A stretch of DNA of 39,340 nt, taken from contig CAZZBK010000038.1 in the NCBI GenBank assembly GCA_964652155.1, positions 1 through 39,340 on the forward strand. Reading direction: 5' to 3'. Below are positions 7,139-14,954 of the stretch, in pieces (the first letter of the stretch is position 1; every line of letters starts with the position of its first letter). This DNA is from CAZZBK01 sp964652155. Lineage in GTDB: Bacteria; Planctomycetota; Planctomycetia; Pirellulales; PNKZ01. The position numbers were made by a program, and so were the translations under genes. The notes under the pieces were generated by a model. It was not told the origin of the DNA. It did not search any database and was given only the letters and a program-made list of their open reading frames with translations.

Positions 7139-9331
7139 ATGGATTCGCGTCTGACTCGCCTGTCGCTCGTTGCGACACTCGCGCTCCTTGTCACGATTGA
7201 AGTCCGGGCTCAATCGTCGTATCCGATGCTGATGGACGCCGCGCCATTGGCCGTGCAAGTCGGCAAGACGACTGAGGTTGAACTCTCGGCCCGCTACAAT
7301 TTGTACGGTGCCTACGGTGCATTCATCAGCGGACAAGGGGTGACGATCGAATTCGATCCGCCCAAGCCGCTCGAGGTGGCCAAGGACGAGAAGCCGGCCG
7401 AAGCCAAGGCCACGGCGGCAGCCACCAAGGACGAGAAAAAAGACGAGAAGAAATCGGCCGAGGCCAAACCAGAAGCCAAGCTGGCTCCGAAAAAGCCCGA
7501 GCAGCCCAAGCTCAAGGTGCGATTCACGGTCGCGGCCGACGCGCAGCCCGGCGTGCGTGACTTCCGCGTCGCCACGCCCCAAGGGGTCTCGACCTTGGGT
7601 CAGATTGTCATCGTCCGCGACCCGATCACGCGCGAGAAAAACCCCAACGACGCGCTCGAGAAGGCGACGCCCATCACGTTGCCCGGCACCGCCTGCGGCG
7701 CGATCGAAGCCGCCGAGGATGTCGACTTTTTCAAGTTCACGATCGACAAGCCCGCCGCGCTCACCTTTCATGTGCGTAGCCAGCGCTGCCAAGACAAGAT
7801 TCACGACCTGCAAGCGCACAGCGACCCGCTGATCACGATCCGCAACGCGACGGGCTCGGTGCTGGCGCTCTCGGACAATTACTTCTTCGCCGATCCGTTG
7901 CTTAACTACAACTTCACGATCCCCGGCGACTACTATCTCGAAATCCGCGACGTGCGTTACCAGGGGAACGCCTACTGGCAGTACAGTGTCGAGATCAACC
8001 CTCGGCCGTTCGTGACCAACGTCTTCCCGCTGGCCATGCATCGCGACGAGGCCACGCAGGTCGAACTGGTCGGCTTTAATTTGCCAGCCGATCCGCACGC
8101 CTCACTGCTCGTGCCCAAGGACATGCCCGCGGGCATGCAATGGCTCACCTTGCCAATCGCCGGAGGTCAGGCGACCCCCGCGCCGATATTTGTCCACGAC
8201 CTGCCCAACGTGCTGGAAGCGTCGAGTGCCGGCAAGGAGGCCGCGCCGCAGACCATCACGGTTCCCGCCTGCGTGAATGGCCGCATCCTCAAGGAAGCGG
8301 AAGTCGACCTGTATTCGTTCGAGGCGAAGAAAGGGGACAACTTCCGCATCGAGCTGGTTGCCCGGCGGCATCAATCGCAACTCGACCCGATCGTGGGCAT
8401 TCGCAACGAGAAGGGGCAGCGTTTGACCGAGAACGACGATTTTGCGTTGGGACGCCTCAGCTCGGGGGACTCGTGCATCGAGTCGTGGTCGGCCCCGGCC
8501 GACGGCGTCTATACGATCGAGCTGCGCGACCTGCACCTGCAAGGCGGCCCCGACTTTGTGTACGCGCTGCTTGTGACCCGCGCCGAGCCGCATTATTGGT
8601 TGTGGCTCGACTCGGACAAGACACCGCTGACGCCCGGCGTGGCGAACGCGATCTACGCGCGGGTCACGCGCAAGAACGGTTTCAAAGGGGAGATTCAACT
8701 CGCGATCGACGGGTTGCCCCCCGGCGTGAAAGCGACCTGCGGAAAAATCCTGGACGGGCAAAACGATGGGTGCATCATTGTCCAAGCCGACTCGACCGTC
8801 GGTAATCGCTTTAGCAACGTGACGATCACGGGCACCCACACGCCCAGCGAAGGGCCCGCGATGACGGTTACCGCGCAGCCCTATCAGGAGATTTATTTCC
8901 CCGGCGGCGGACGTGGCCATTACTACGCCCCTTGGCACACGGTCTCGGTCGGCGAGCCGCAGGACATTCTCTCGGTCAAAATCACACCCAACGCGATCGC
9001 GCTCAAGCCTGGCGAGTCGGCCAAAATCGATATCACGATCGAACGGGCCGAGGGCTTCGACAAAAACGTGACGCTCGACGTCATGTATCGCCACCTGGGG
9101 AGCATGTTCGGCAACAGCCTGCCCCCCGGCGTGCTGCTCGACGACAAGAACAGCAAGACGGTCATCAACGGCAAAGCTTTGCAAGGCTATATCACCCTCA
9201 AGGTCGACCCCAAGACGGCCGTGCCGGTCGAGAACCAGATCGTGCCGGTGATGGCGCAAGTATCGCTCAACTTTGTCATGAAAATGAGCTATTGCAGTGA
9301 GCCGCTCACGATCACGGTGAAAAACCCGTAG
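7139..9331 (+). CDS. Secreted PPC-domain protein
   Basis: 730-aa predicted secreted protein. The signal peptide runs MDSRLTRLSLVATLALLVTI to VRAQ. An N-terminal Ig-like region is interrupted by a Lys/Glu/Ala-rich low-complexity insert at about residues 85-130. A pre-peptidase C-terminal (PPC) beta-sandwich follows (EAAEDVDFFKFTIDKPAALTF, then PGDYYLEIRDVRYQGNAYW). A second PPC-like domain follows around residues 380-480 (EAEVDLYSFEAKKGDNFRIEL, then DGVYTIELRDLHLQGG). The C-terminal third is Ig-like (PGESAKIDITIERAEGFDKNVTL). PPC domains usually act as secretion or adhesion modules. No catalytic domain is visible. The ATG at 7139 has GAGG six bases upstream and beats the in-frame TTG at 7124. 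It lies 66 bases after the DUF1549 gene, so the two probably form one operon. Confidence 0.82.
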   Translation: MDSRLTRLSLVATLALLVTIEVRAQSSYPMLMDAAPLAVQVGKTTEVELSARYNLYGAYGAFISGQGVTIEFDPPKPLEVAKDEKPAEAKATAAATKDEKKDEKKSAEAKPEAKLAPKKPEQPKLKVRFTVAADAQPGVRDFRVATPQGVSTLGQIVIVRDPITREKNPNDALEKATPITLPGTACGAIEAAEDVDFFKFTIDKPAALTFHVRSQRCQDKIHDLQAHSDPLITIRNATGSVLALSDNYFFADPLLNYNFTIPGDYYLEIRDVRYQGNAYWQYSVEINPRPFVTNVFPLAMHRDEATQVELVGFNLPADPHASLLVPKDMPAGMQWLTLPIAGGQATPAPIFVHDLPNVLEASSAGKEAAPQTITVPACVNGRILKEAEVDLYSFEAKKGDNFRIELVARRHQSQLDPIVGIRNEKGQRLTENDDFALGRLSSGDSCIESWSAPADGVYTIELRDLHLQGGPDFVYALLVTRAEPHYWLWLDSDKTPLTPGVANAIYARVTRKNGFKGEIQLAIDGLPPGVKATCGKILDGQNDGCIIVQADSTVGNRFSNVTITGTHTPSEGPAMTVTAQPYQEIYFPGGGRGHYYAPWHTVSVGEPQDILSVKITPNAIALKPGESAKIDITIERAEGFDKNVTLDVMYRHLGSMFGNSLPPGVLLDDKNSKTVINGKALQGYITLKVDPKTAVPVENQIVPVMAQVSLNFVMKMSYCSEPLTITVKNP

Positions 9332-9402
9332 TCCGCGCGGATCAATTTGACGGGTCCGCAAAGAACACAACGCCACGCACCAAGGAGTTGGATCTCCAGC
9401 AC

Positions 9403-9578
9403 GGTGTGAGCATCTTCAAAGTTGGTCAATCATAGGATCGGGCATCAAGGGCATCATTCAGCGGGTGGCTGGCGGTTTGCGTCTGCAAACCCCGGCTCAC
9501 TTCGAGGCGGTGTCACATGTCACTCGCCGGGGTTTGCTTCGCAAACCGCCAGCCACCCACAACGCTGACGCTCACACT
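9403..9578 (+). repeat. REPIN-like repeat, copy A
   Basis: About 176 bases. The core at 9463-9558 (96 bases) is two copies of a palindromic arm in inverted orientation. The left arm is GGGTGGCTGGCGGTTTGC, a short loop, then GCAAACCCCGGC. The right arm is its reverse complement except in the loop. Each arm also folds alone (GGTTTGC with GCAAACC). The upstream flank from GGTGTGAGCATCTTC is shared with copy C. The downstream flank to about 9578 is shared with copy B. Confidence 0.85.
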
Positions 9579-9626
9579 CCAGCACGATCGGTTCAACACA
9601 GTGCGATTCCGCTTTTGTGTGATTTT

Positions 9627-9687
9627 GAGCGTCTAACAAAATGGCAGCAGCGAGGGGGACAGTCCCCAGCCATTTTGTTAGACGCTC
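9627..9687 (+). terminator. Long hairpin, probable terminator between convergent genes
   Basis: A 19-bp perfect stem (9627-9645 with 9669-9687) encloses 23 bases that contain a second palindrome, GGGGAC-A-GTCCCC. TTATTTTG follows on the plus strand. It lies between the 3' ends of the PPC protein gene and the sulfatase gene, the right place for a terminator. The nested palindrome is also REP-like, so a repeat origin is possible. Confidence 0.55.
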
Positions 9688-9885
9688 TTATTTTGCCTGA
9701 GGTAGAACACCCCAAACACTCAAAGCCATGGCTGTCAAATGAAAGGCGGCCTCCGCACTGGCCGGATTCGTTGGGATCGCGTCGAGAGCATTTTCCCAAG
9801 CCAGCTTCCGCTGCCTGCGTTGCCGTCCGATCGCGGGATCAAGGCCGTGACGAACGTGTGGCGAGGATGGAGTGTTTCGGTTCGA
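9688..9885. other. Rest of the 9332-9885 gap, no gene seen
   Basis: The 554-base gap between convergent genes holds copy A of the repeat and the long hairpin. Apart from those I see no coding frame with codon structure or homology, no tRNA and no promoter worth calling. Confidence 0.5.
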
Positions 9886-11235
9886 TCACTTGCTGAACTG
9901 CGATTGCCAGGCCGCCAATGCAGCGAGCATGTCGCGCAGGCGTTGCGGTTCTTGCGCCGCCCGATTCTTCCGTTCACCAAGATCGGTCGTCAAATCGTAA
10001 AGTTCCGCCGGCTGATCGTGCTGGATCACGACTTTCCAGGGCCCAAGTCGAACGGCTTTCATATCCGCAGTTTGCCAGAACAAAGGGCGCTCGGCGATGG
10101 GTTCACCACGCAGCAACACGGGGACAAGGCTGACTCCGTCGAGGGACGTGGGACCGTCGGCGGGGGGCAATGGCATGCCCGCCAACTCCAAAAACGTTGG
10201 CAACAAGTCCATGGTCATCGTCGTCGCGTCGTGAACGCTGTTGGCCGCAATTCGGCCTGGCCAGCGAGCCATGCAAGGGACGCGATGGCCTCCTTCGTAC
10301 ATGCTGATCTTTCCTCCGCGCAGCGGCGCGTTCGACGAGACATTTTTCGCCCCTGCATAGTTTACGTAGCCGCCGTTGTCTGAAGAAAAAATGACGAGTG
10401 TGTTCCGGTCGAGATTCAAACGCCGCAGGCAATCCATCACTTTGCCCACGCCGTTGTCCAGTCGTTCGATCATCTGATCGACGACGCGCGGAACGTCTTC
10501 AGTTGGGTGAGGGCCCGTCTTCAGTTGATTGTCGTAGTTCTTGCCGATCTCACGGTAGCTTTCGTCCTCCGGACCCATCCAAGGAAAATGGATGGCCAAG
10601 TGGGGCAGGTACAGAAAGAACGGTTGGTCGCGATGGCCTTCGATGAACCGAACGGCATGTTCGGTGAGCAAATCGGTTGCATAGCCGGCTTCGACGACGG
10701 CTTGCTCGTCGTGCCACCAATCGAGACGTCCGTAACGGTCGACATGCGAGACGTAATCGATCCCGCCGTGCCGCGCGCCGCAAAACACGTCGAAGCCTTG
10801 GCGATTGGGGAGCGCACGGCTGTCGGGTCGCGATCCCAAATGCCACTTGCCAAAGATGCCGGTCTTGTAACCCGCCGACTTCAAGTACTCTGCGATCGTG
10901 CGGGCGTCGTCGGGCAGGCCCGGACTACGTTCGCCCAGGGGCTCGACCACACCGGAGCGTTGCTGGTACCGGCCGGTCAGCAGTGCGGCGCGGGTCGGCG
11001 AACACGAGGCTGCGTTGGCATGGAAATCAGTCAGCCGCAGCCCTTCTTGCGCCAGCCGATCCAGGTGTGGAGTGCGGGCTCGCCGACCGCCGTAGCACCC
11101 CAGATCCGCGTATCCCAAATCATCGGCCAGAATCAGGACGATATTCGGCTTATGCGCGGGCTCGGCTCCGAAAGCAAATGCAGGAACGCTCACCGACAAA
11201 ACGGCAAGGCACAGACTCGCGATGTGCGTAATCAT
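9886..11235 (-). CDS. Secreted arylsulfatase-type sulfatase
   Basis: 449-aa type I sulfatase that hydrolyses sulfate esters, probably on polysaccharides, outside the cytoplasm. The signal peptide is MITHIASLCLAVLSVSVPAFA. Metal ligands appear in NIVLILADDLGYADLGCYGG (about residues 31-50). The formylglycine signature C-x-P-x-R is CSPTR, with Cys78 as the residue converted by formylglycine-generating enzyme. FGKWHLG and FSSDNGG are the further active-site blocks. The family position is near arylsulfatase A/N-acetylgalactosamine-6-sulfatase; the substrate cannot be told. The ATG at 11235 starts the signal peptide. A GTG at 11304 is in frame, but a perfect AGGAGGTG (11302-11309) overlaps it and cannot serve it. 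Planctomycetes are known for many sulfatases. Confidence 0.9.
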   Translation of the reverse strand: MITHIASLCLAVLSVSVPAFAFGAEPAHKPNIVLILADDLGYADLGCYGGRRARTPHLDRLAQEGLRLTDFHANAASCSPTRAALLTGRYQQRSGVVEPLGERSPGLPDDARTIAEYLKSAGYKTGIFGKWHLGSRPDSRALPNRQGFDVFCGARHGGIDYVSHVDRYGRLDWWHDEQAVVEAGYATDLLTEHAVRFIEGHRDQPFFLYLPHLAIHFPWMGPEDESYREIGKNYDNQLKTGPHPTEDVPRVVDQMIERLDNGVGKVMDCLRRLNLDRNTLVIFSSDNGGYVNYAGAKNVSSNAPLRGGKISMYEGGHRVPCMARWPGRIAANSVHDATTMTMDLLPTFLELAGMPLPPADGPTSLDGVSLVPVLLRGEPIAERPLFWQTADMKAVRLGPWKVVIQHDQPAELYDLTTDLGERKNRAAQEPQRLRDMLAALAAWQSQFSK

Positions 11236-11428
11236 CGGATGCAGCAATGACCTCACGAGCACTCCAGTACCGAGTCGCAGCCGAAGACAATTGACGTTCG
11301 ACACCTCCTAATATCGGTGCCGACCATTCGATGGTCAACCACTTTCGCGCCTCGAGCTCGAGCGTCGATCGGAGCGATTCCCAGAGGGACGATGGCTGCT
11401 GCGCGGTGGCTCGTTGGCCATCACTCGC

Positions 11429-12754
11429 TTAGCTGCCGGCGGCACCGGCGTTGCCAAGCTGATTGAGGAACGTGAAGTTGGTGCTCGTGCTAAACGGCGC
11501 AATCTGATACAGGCCATTCGTGAAGAGCAAGCTCACATAGTCGTCGAACACTCGAATGGGCGCTTTGGGGACCACGACGATGTCGGTGTCGTTGAGCCAG
11601 ACTTCGTCGTTCGGGATGGGCGTTTTGCCGTATACCGCCCCGCGCAGGTCGAGCATGGTCGCGAGCAATCGCCAGTCGTCGCCGCGGCGGAAGATGACGA
11701 TCTGCCGCAGGTTCCCTCCCACGTTCCAGCCCCCGGCCAAACTGATCGCCTGCATGGTCGAGGTTGGTCCTTCGAGCGCGTAACGGCCTGGCGTGCGAAC
11801 CTCGCCCAGCACATACACGTAACGTGGCGCGCGCTGCAAGAGCACGGGAGTCACTTCCAACCCCTCCACTTCTTGCGCATAACGGGCGTCGACCTCTTGC
11901 TTCAACTCTTCCAGCGTCAGACCTTGTGCCATGACCGAACCGATGGCTGGCAGCGCGATGGTCCCCTCGGGAGTCACGCGAGCTTCGCGTGTTTGACCGC
12001 CAAACCCCTGGCGACGATCCACCGCCGCGCGCAGGTCCTCGAGCTTCGTGTTCACTTTGAGCGGCGTCACGGTGATGGCTGGCGTCTTGTAGTACTTCTC
12101 GTACAACGTCTCGATCGTGTCGCGCAACTGGCTCACATTTTGCCGAGTCGCCTTCACCTGGCCCACGAGCTTGAGCGTGAGCGTGCCATCGGGCTGAATG
12201 ATGAGATCGCGCGTCAGGGTCGCGTCGGCTGACGACTCGATTCGCACCTCGTCGCCGACATTCAGTTCATACGGATGCGCCTGCTCGTTTCGCGTGAGGC
12301 GAAAGACAAACTCCAGCAGATCGTCGACCCGCAAGCGGTATTGTCCCACGTGCGACAAGCGGGCGTGGCCGACATATTCGCCCTGCGCGTAGGGCTCGAA
12401 ATTGAGCGGCTGAGCGGCGCTCCAGCCGGTACACGCCCCGTGCATGTTGCCGCCATCGACGGCCCAAATCGGCCGCCCGACGGGGACCGCGGTGGGGACC
12501 GTGACCGGCTCCGCGATGGGCTGCATGGAGTGAGGAGGAGGCAGCAGCGGGTCGCCGCTGGCGAGGCGAGTCGTGCCCGGTTTTTGAGCCAACTGGAACA
12601 CGGGCTGCGCGTCGGCTCGCGGAGCGCGGTGCCGCGCAGGCCAGAACGGATCGGCCACGCCGCTGCTCAATGTGCCCAGCACGACCACAAGCGTCAACGA
12701 CCAGCGTGGTCCGAACCAAGTGAAACGTCGCATTGCGGTTGCTCGAAGGGCCAT
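11429..12754 (-). CDS. Wza-like polysaccharide export protein (Poly_export/SLBB)
   Basis: 441 aa with an N-terminal hydrophobic signal (WSLTLVVVLGTLSSGVA). A Pro/Ala-rich region follows. A Poly_export domain begins near residue 125 with GQYRLRVDDLLEFVFRL and LNVGDEVRIESS and continues through LIIQPDGTLTLKLVGQVKATRQNVSQ. A second export-type segment is RVTPEGTIALPAIGSVMAQG. An SLBB domain follows with YVYVLGEVRTPGRYALEG and ending LNDTDIVVVPKAPI. Proteins of this type form the outer-membrane exit channel for capsule or exopolysaccharide. There is no lipobox Cys, unlike Wza. Met8 (12733) is an alternative start. It follows the TPR lipoprotein gene by 10 bases and is probably co-transcribed with it. 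Glycosyltransferases and a Wzc-type kinase are not in the window. Confidence 0.85.
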   Translation of the reverse strand: MALRATAMRRFTWFGPRWSLTLVVVLGTLSSGVADPFWPARHRAPRADAQPVFQLAQKPGTTRLASGDPLLPPPHSMQPIAEPVTVPTAVPVGRPIWAVDGGNMHGACTGWSAAQPLNFEPYAQGEYVGHARLSHVGQYRLRVDDLLEFVFRLTRNEQAHPYELNVGDEVRIESSADATLTRDLIIQPDGTLTLKLVGQVKATRQNVSQLRDTIETLYEKYYKTPAITVTPLKVNTKLEDLRAAVDRRQGFGGQTREARVTPEGTIALPAIGSVMAQGLTLEELKQEVDARYAQEVEGLEVTPVLLQRAPRYVYVLGEVRTPGRYALEGPTSTMQAISLAGGWNVGGNLRQIVIFRRGDDWRLLATMLDLRGAVYGKTPIPNDEVWLNDTDIVVVPKAPIRVFDDYVSLLFTNGLYQIAPFSTSTNFTFLNQLGNAGAAGS

Positions 12755-12764
12755 TTCGACAATG

Positions 12765-14114
12765 TTAGTAAACCCAACGTGCGCGGTCGGGCGATCGAGT
12801 TGCCGTGCGGGGCTCGAAGGGCGGTGTCATCGGTCGCGAAGCCGTCACGGCTGGCCGAGGGTCCGAGGCCACCTCGGTGCTGTTCGCGAAACTCTGCGGA
12901 TCAACCCATTGCACGCCTTGCCACGCGGCGATCGCTGCCGCCGGGGCCGCGCTGTTCGTCGTCGATGGCAACGTCTGGGGATGGCCCAATCGCTGCTCGA
13001 CCAACGCCAAGTTTTGCAGCGTCGCCCCTTGCTGCGCCACGCCCAGGCTCTGCGCGAGCCAGTGCCGAGCGGTCGATAGTCGGCCACTCTGGGCTTCCAG
13101 CACCCCCAGGTCGTTCGCCGCGGCATAGTTGCCGGGCTGAGTGCTGAGCGCCGCCGTGTAAAACGTGCGGGCCTTCTCGTCGGGTTGCGCGATCGAGGTC
13201 ACGCGCCGCTCATAGAGCGTGCCATAGATTCGACCCAACGCGTGCAAAATATGTGAACCCAGCGGCGAACCGCCACAGGCGATCGACAACTGTTGCTGCG
13301 CATAGTGCTGATAACGATCCAAGGCCACCGATGCCGTCAGCGATTCCGCCGGCGTCTGTTTGAGTACGGGGGTTTGATGCGAACGGATCAACGTGGCCAA
13401 TGCGTTGCCATCGCTCGGTTGCCCCAGTCGCGGTGCGAAGTCTTCGCTCTCTTCGATGGCCCGCAAGGCGAGCGCCAGCGATTGTGCCGAGGCCGTGCTC
13501 CCCTTGGACGCATCGTTAATTTGAGCCAAGAGCTGGAGCGCCGAGAGGAATTGATTCCGCGCCGAGAACCAGGCCCCCTTGGTGGCCAATCGTAGCCCCT
13601 CATGGTAGAGCGCGGCGGCACGCTCGACCGTCGCTTGGCCATCGACCTGACTCACAAGATTCAGCAGCGATGTCGCGGCCGGTTTGACTGCGGTTCGTTC
13701 GTCCTCGCGTTCGCGCCGCTGCTGCGCTTGCTCGACCGAGGCGATCGGCTCGACCGGTGATTCGACCGCAGGTGGTTCGACGGGCAACTTGGGTCGCGGT
13801 GATGCTGTCAGCGCTGCGACGGCCACATGCGGAATTTCCTCCGCGGCGGCTGAGGAGAGCACGGGGGAAGCTGGCGGGGCGGGGGACACGGTCGCCTCGG
13901 CCGGCACATCGCGCGGTGGCAACGGTGATGCGATCCGTGACTCCGCGACCAGCGACGAGGGATCCGACGCGCGGACCCATGAGCCACGCGGCAAACGACG
14001 CGACTCGTCTTGTGTGCCATGCTGTTCACAGCCCGCGCAGCCGAACAGCATCAGCATCGTGCTGCTGACGATTGCGCCGCTCACCACGGTAGACAACGAA
14101 AACCACTTCGACAC
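12765..14114 (-). CDS. TPR-containing lipoprotein of the export operon
   Basis: 449 aa. The signal reads MSKWFSLSTVVSGAIVSSTM and then LMLFGC, a lipobox. A Pro/Ala/Ser-rich linker of about 110 residues follows, then a helical region with TPR-like units: ALYHEGLRLATKGAWFSARN, FLSALQLLAQ, and near the end FYTAALSTQPGNYAAANDLG and VLEAQSGRLSTARHWLAQSL. I do not recognise a named family. Placed directly before the polysaccharide export gene, it probably helps export or assembly. The start is GTG at 14114 with GAGGG 10 bases upstream. The leader carries a hairpin (14114-14189). Confidence 0.7.
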   Translation of the reverse strand: MSKWFSLSTVVSGAIVSSTMLMLFGCAGCEQHGTQDESRRLPRGSWVRASDPSSLVAESRIASPLPPRDVPAEATVSPAPPASPVLSSAAAEEIPHVAVAALTASPRPKLPVEPPAVESPVEPIASVEQAQQRREREDERTAVKPAATSLLNLVSQVDGQATVERAAALYHEGLRLATKGAWFSARNQFLSALQLLAQINDASKGSTASAQSLALALRAIEESEDFAPRLGQPSDGNALATLIRSHQTPVLKQTPAESLTASVALDRYQHYAQQQLSIACGGSPLGSHILHALGRIYGTLYERRVTSIAQPDEKARTFYTAALSTQPGNYAAANDLGVLEAQSGRLSTARHWLAQSLGVAQQGATLQNLALVEQRLGHPQTLPSTTNSAAPAAAIAAWQGVQWVDPQSFANSTEVASDPRPAVTASRPMTPPFEPRTATRSPDRARWVY

Positions 14115-14189
14115 GTTTGATCAACCCTCGTTCAGCGTTGGCGCAGACCTTCCTCCCTACGCATCGTAGGGAGAGCGCTTAATCAAACG
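14114..14189 (-). promoter_or_regulatory. Structured leader with nested inverted repeats
   Basis: An outer 8-bp repeat (CGTTTGAT 14114-14121, ATCAAACG 14182-14189) encloses a 9-bp hairpin with a 3-base loop (CTCCCTACG 14153-14161, CGTAGGGAG 14165-14173). The fold ends at the GTG start of the TPR lipoprotein and could affect its translation or mark an operator. Confidence 0.4.
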
Positions 14190-14305
14190 ATCGACGCGAA
14201 GAATCGCAGGCAATCAGTCAAATCGGATATGCGGATTACGAGTGCTCTCCGCAAGCTTGGCAGAATCCATACAACCGTCACAAACGATTGCCAGCACCGC
14301 TCCTG

Positions 14306-14626
14306 CTAGTGCCGATGCCCTGACAATAGGTGCGCGCGGGCCTTGGCGTCTTCGGCCTCTTGAATCTTGCCGGCGCGGACATACGTCACACTCAGCGCGG
14401 TGAAGCTAAACGCGTCGTTGGGCAATAGTTGACAGACCTGGAGGCCATGTCGGATGGCTTCCTCATGCCGTTGCAGGCGTCCCAGCACCACGGCGAGAGC
14501 CGAATGGGCCAGTGCAAACGACTGGTCTTGGGCGACGATCTCTTGCAACTTGGCGACCGCTTCGTCGAGCTTCCCCTCGTCCTTGAGTTTATCGGCCTGA
14601 TCGTACAATGCTTCGTTGCTGGGCAT
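14306..14626 (-). CDS. Small TPR protein
   Basis: 106 aa without a signal peptide, so cytoplasmic. Three TPR-like units fill it: EALYDQADKLKDEGKLDEAV, FALAHSALAVVLGRLQRHEE and AFSFTALSVTYVRAGKIQEA. The spacing and the Gly/Ala/Tyr pattern match canonical TPRs. Such stand-alone TPR proteins act as protein-protein adaptors; no partner is indicated. It is divergent from lpxA and lies 191 bases upstream of the TPR lipoprotein, so it may have a separate promoter in 14627-14954. Confidence 0.75.
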   Translation of the reverse strand: MPSNEALYDQADKLKDEGKLDEAVAKLQEIVAQDQSFALAHSALAVVLGRLQRHEEAIRHGLQVCQLLPNDAFSFTALSVTYVRAGKIQEAEDAKARAHLLSGHRH

Positions 14627-14954
14627 GCTGGCACCGCGGGTGGGGAACGTCGTGAAGTAAGTTGGCAGCAGACCGCGAATGTACCAGTTTGCCCAATTTT
14701 CGCCAGAGCCCTGCGAGATTGTATTGCATGCATGCCAGGGCCATCGGCAATCGTCACATTCGGAATTTCCGACTCATCGCTGCGCTTTGCCCTAACCGAT
14801 ACATGAGCGTGGCCAGGGAGTCCCGACGACTGACCAGTGGACCATGCTGACCCCAGGCGGTGGGGAACAACCAGCTCATGAGCCGCTCGTAACACCGGGA
14901 AGGCCCCAGCGTCCCTACTCAACAACGTGGCAGCATAAAACAGAGGCTTGAGCC
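14627..14954. other. Divergent intergenic region, no gene seen
   Basis: 328 bases between the small TPR gene (minus) and lpxA (plus). Apart from a short GCATGCATGC palindrome at about 14726-14735 and a Shine-Dalgarno for lpxA, I see nothing specific. It must hold the two divergent promoters. Confidence 0.45.

Noticed and set aside
4721..8098. A 1125-codon open frame on the minus strand opposite the DUF1549 and PPC genes
   Set aside because: It mirrors the codon bias of two well-supported plus-strand genes. Its protein is Arg/Gly/Val-rich with no family motifs, and it crosses the gene boundary.
9467..9481. Sigma-54 -24/-12-like motif (TGGC-N7-TTGC) in every REPIN-like arm, with rpoN in the same window
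   Set aside because: The GG-N10-GC spacing fits, but the motif follows from the palindromic arm itself, occurs in both orientations, and no gene start lies at the right distance.
14392..14925. Minus-strand 177-codon frame over the small TPR gene
   Set aside because: It is out of frame with the clear TPR protein and has no protein features.
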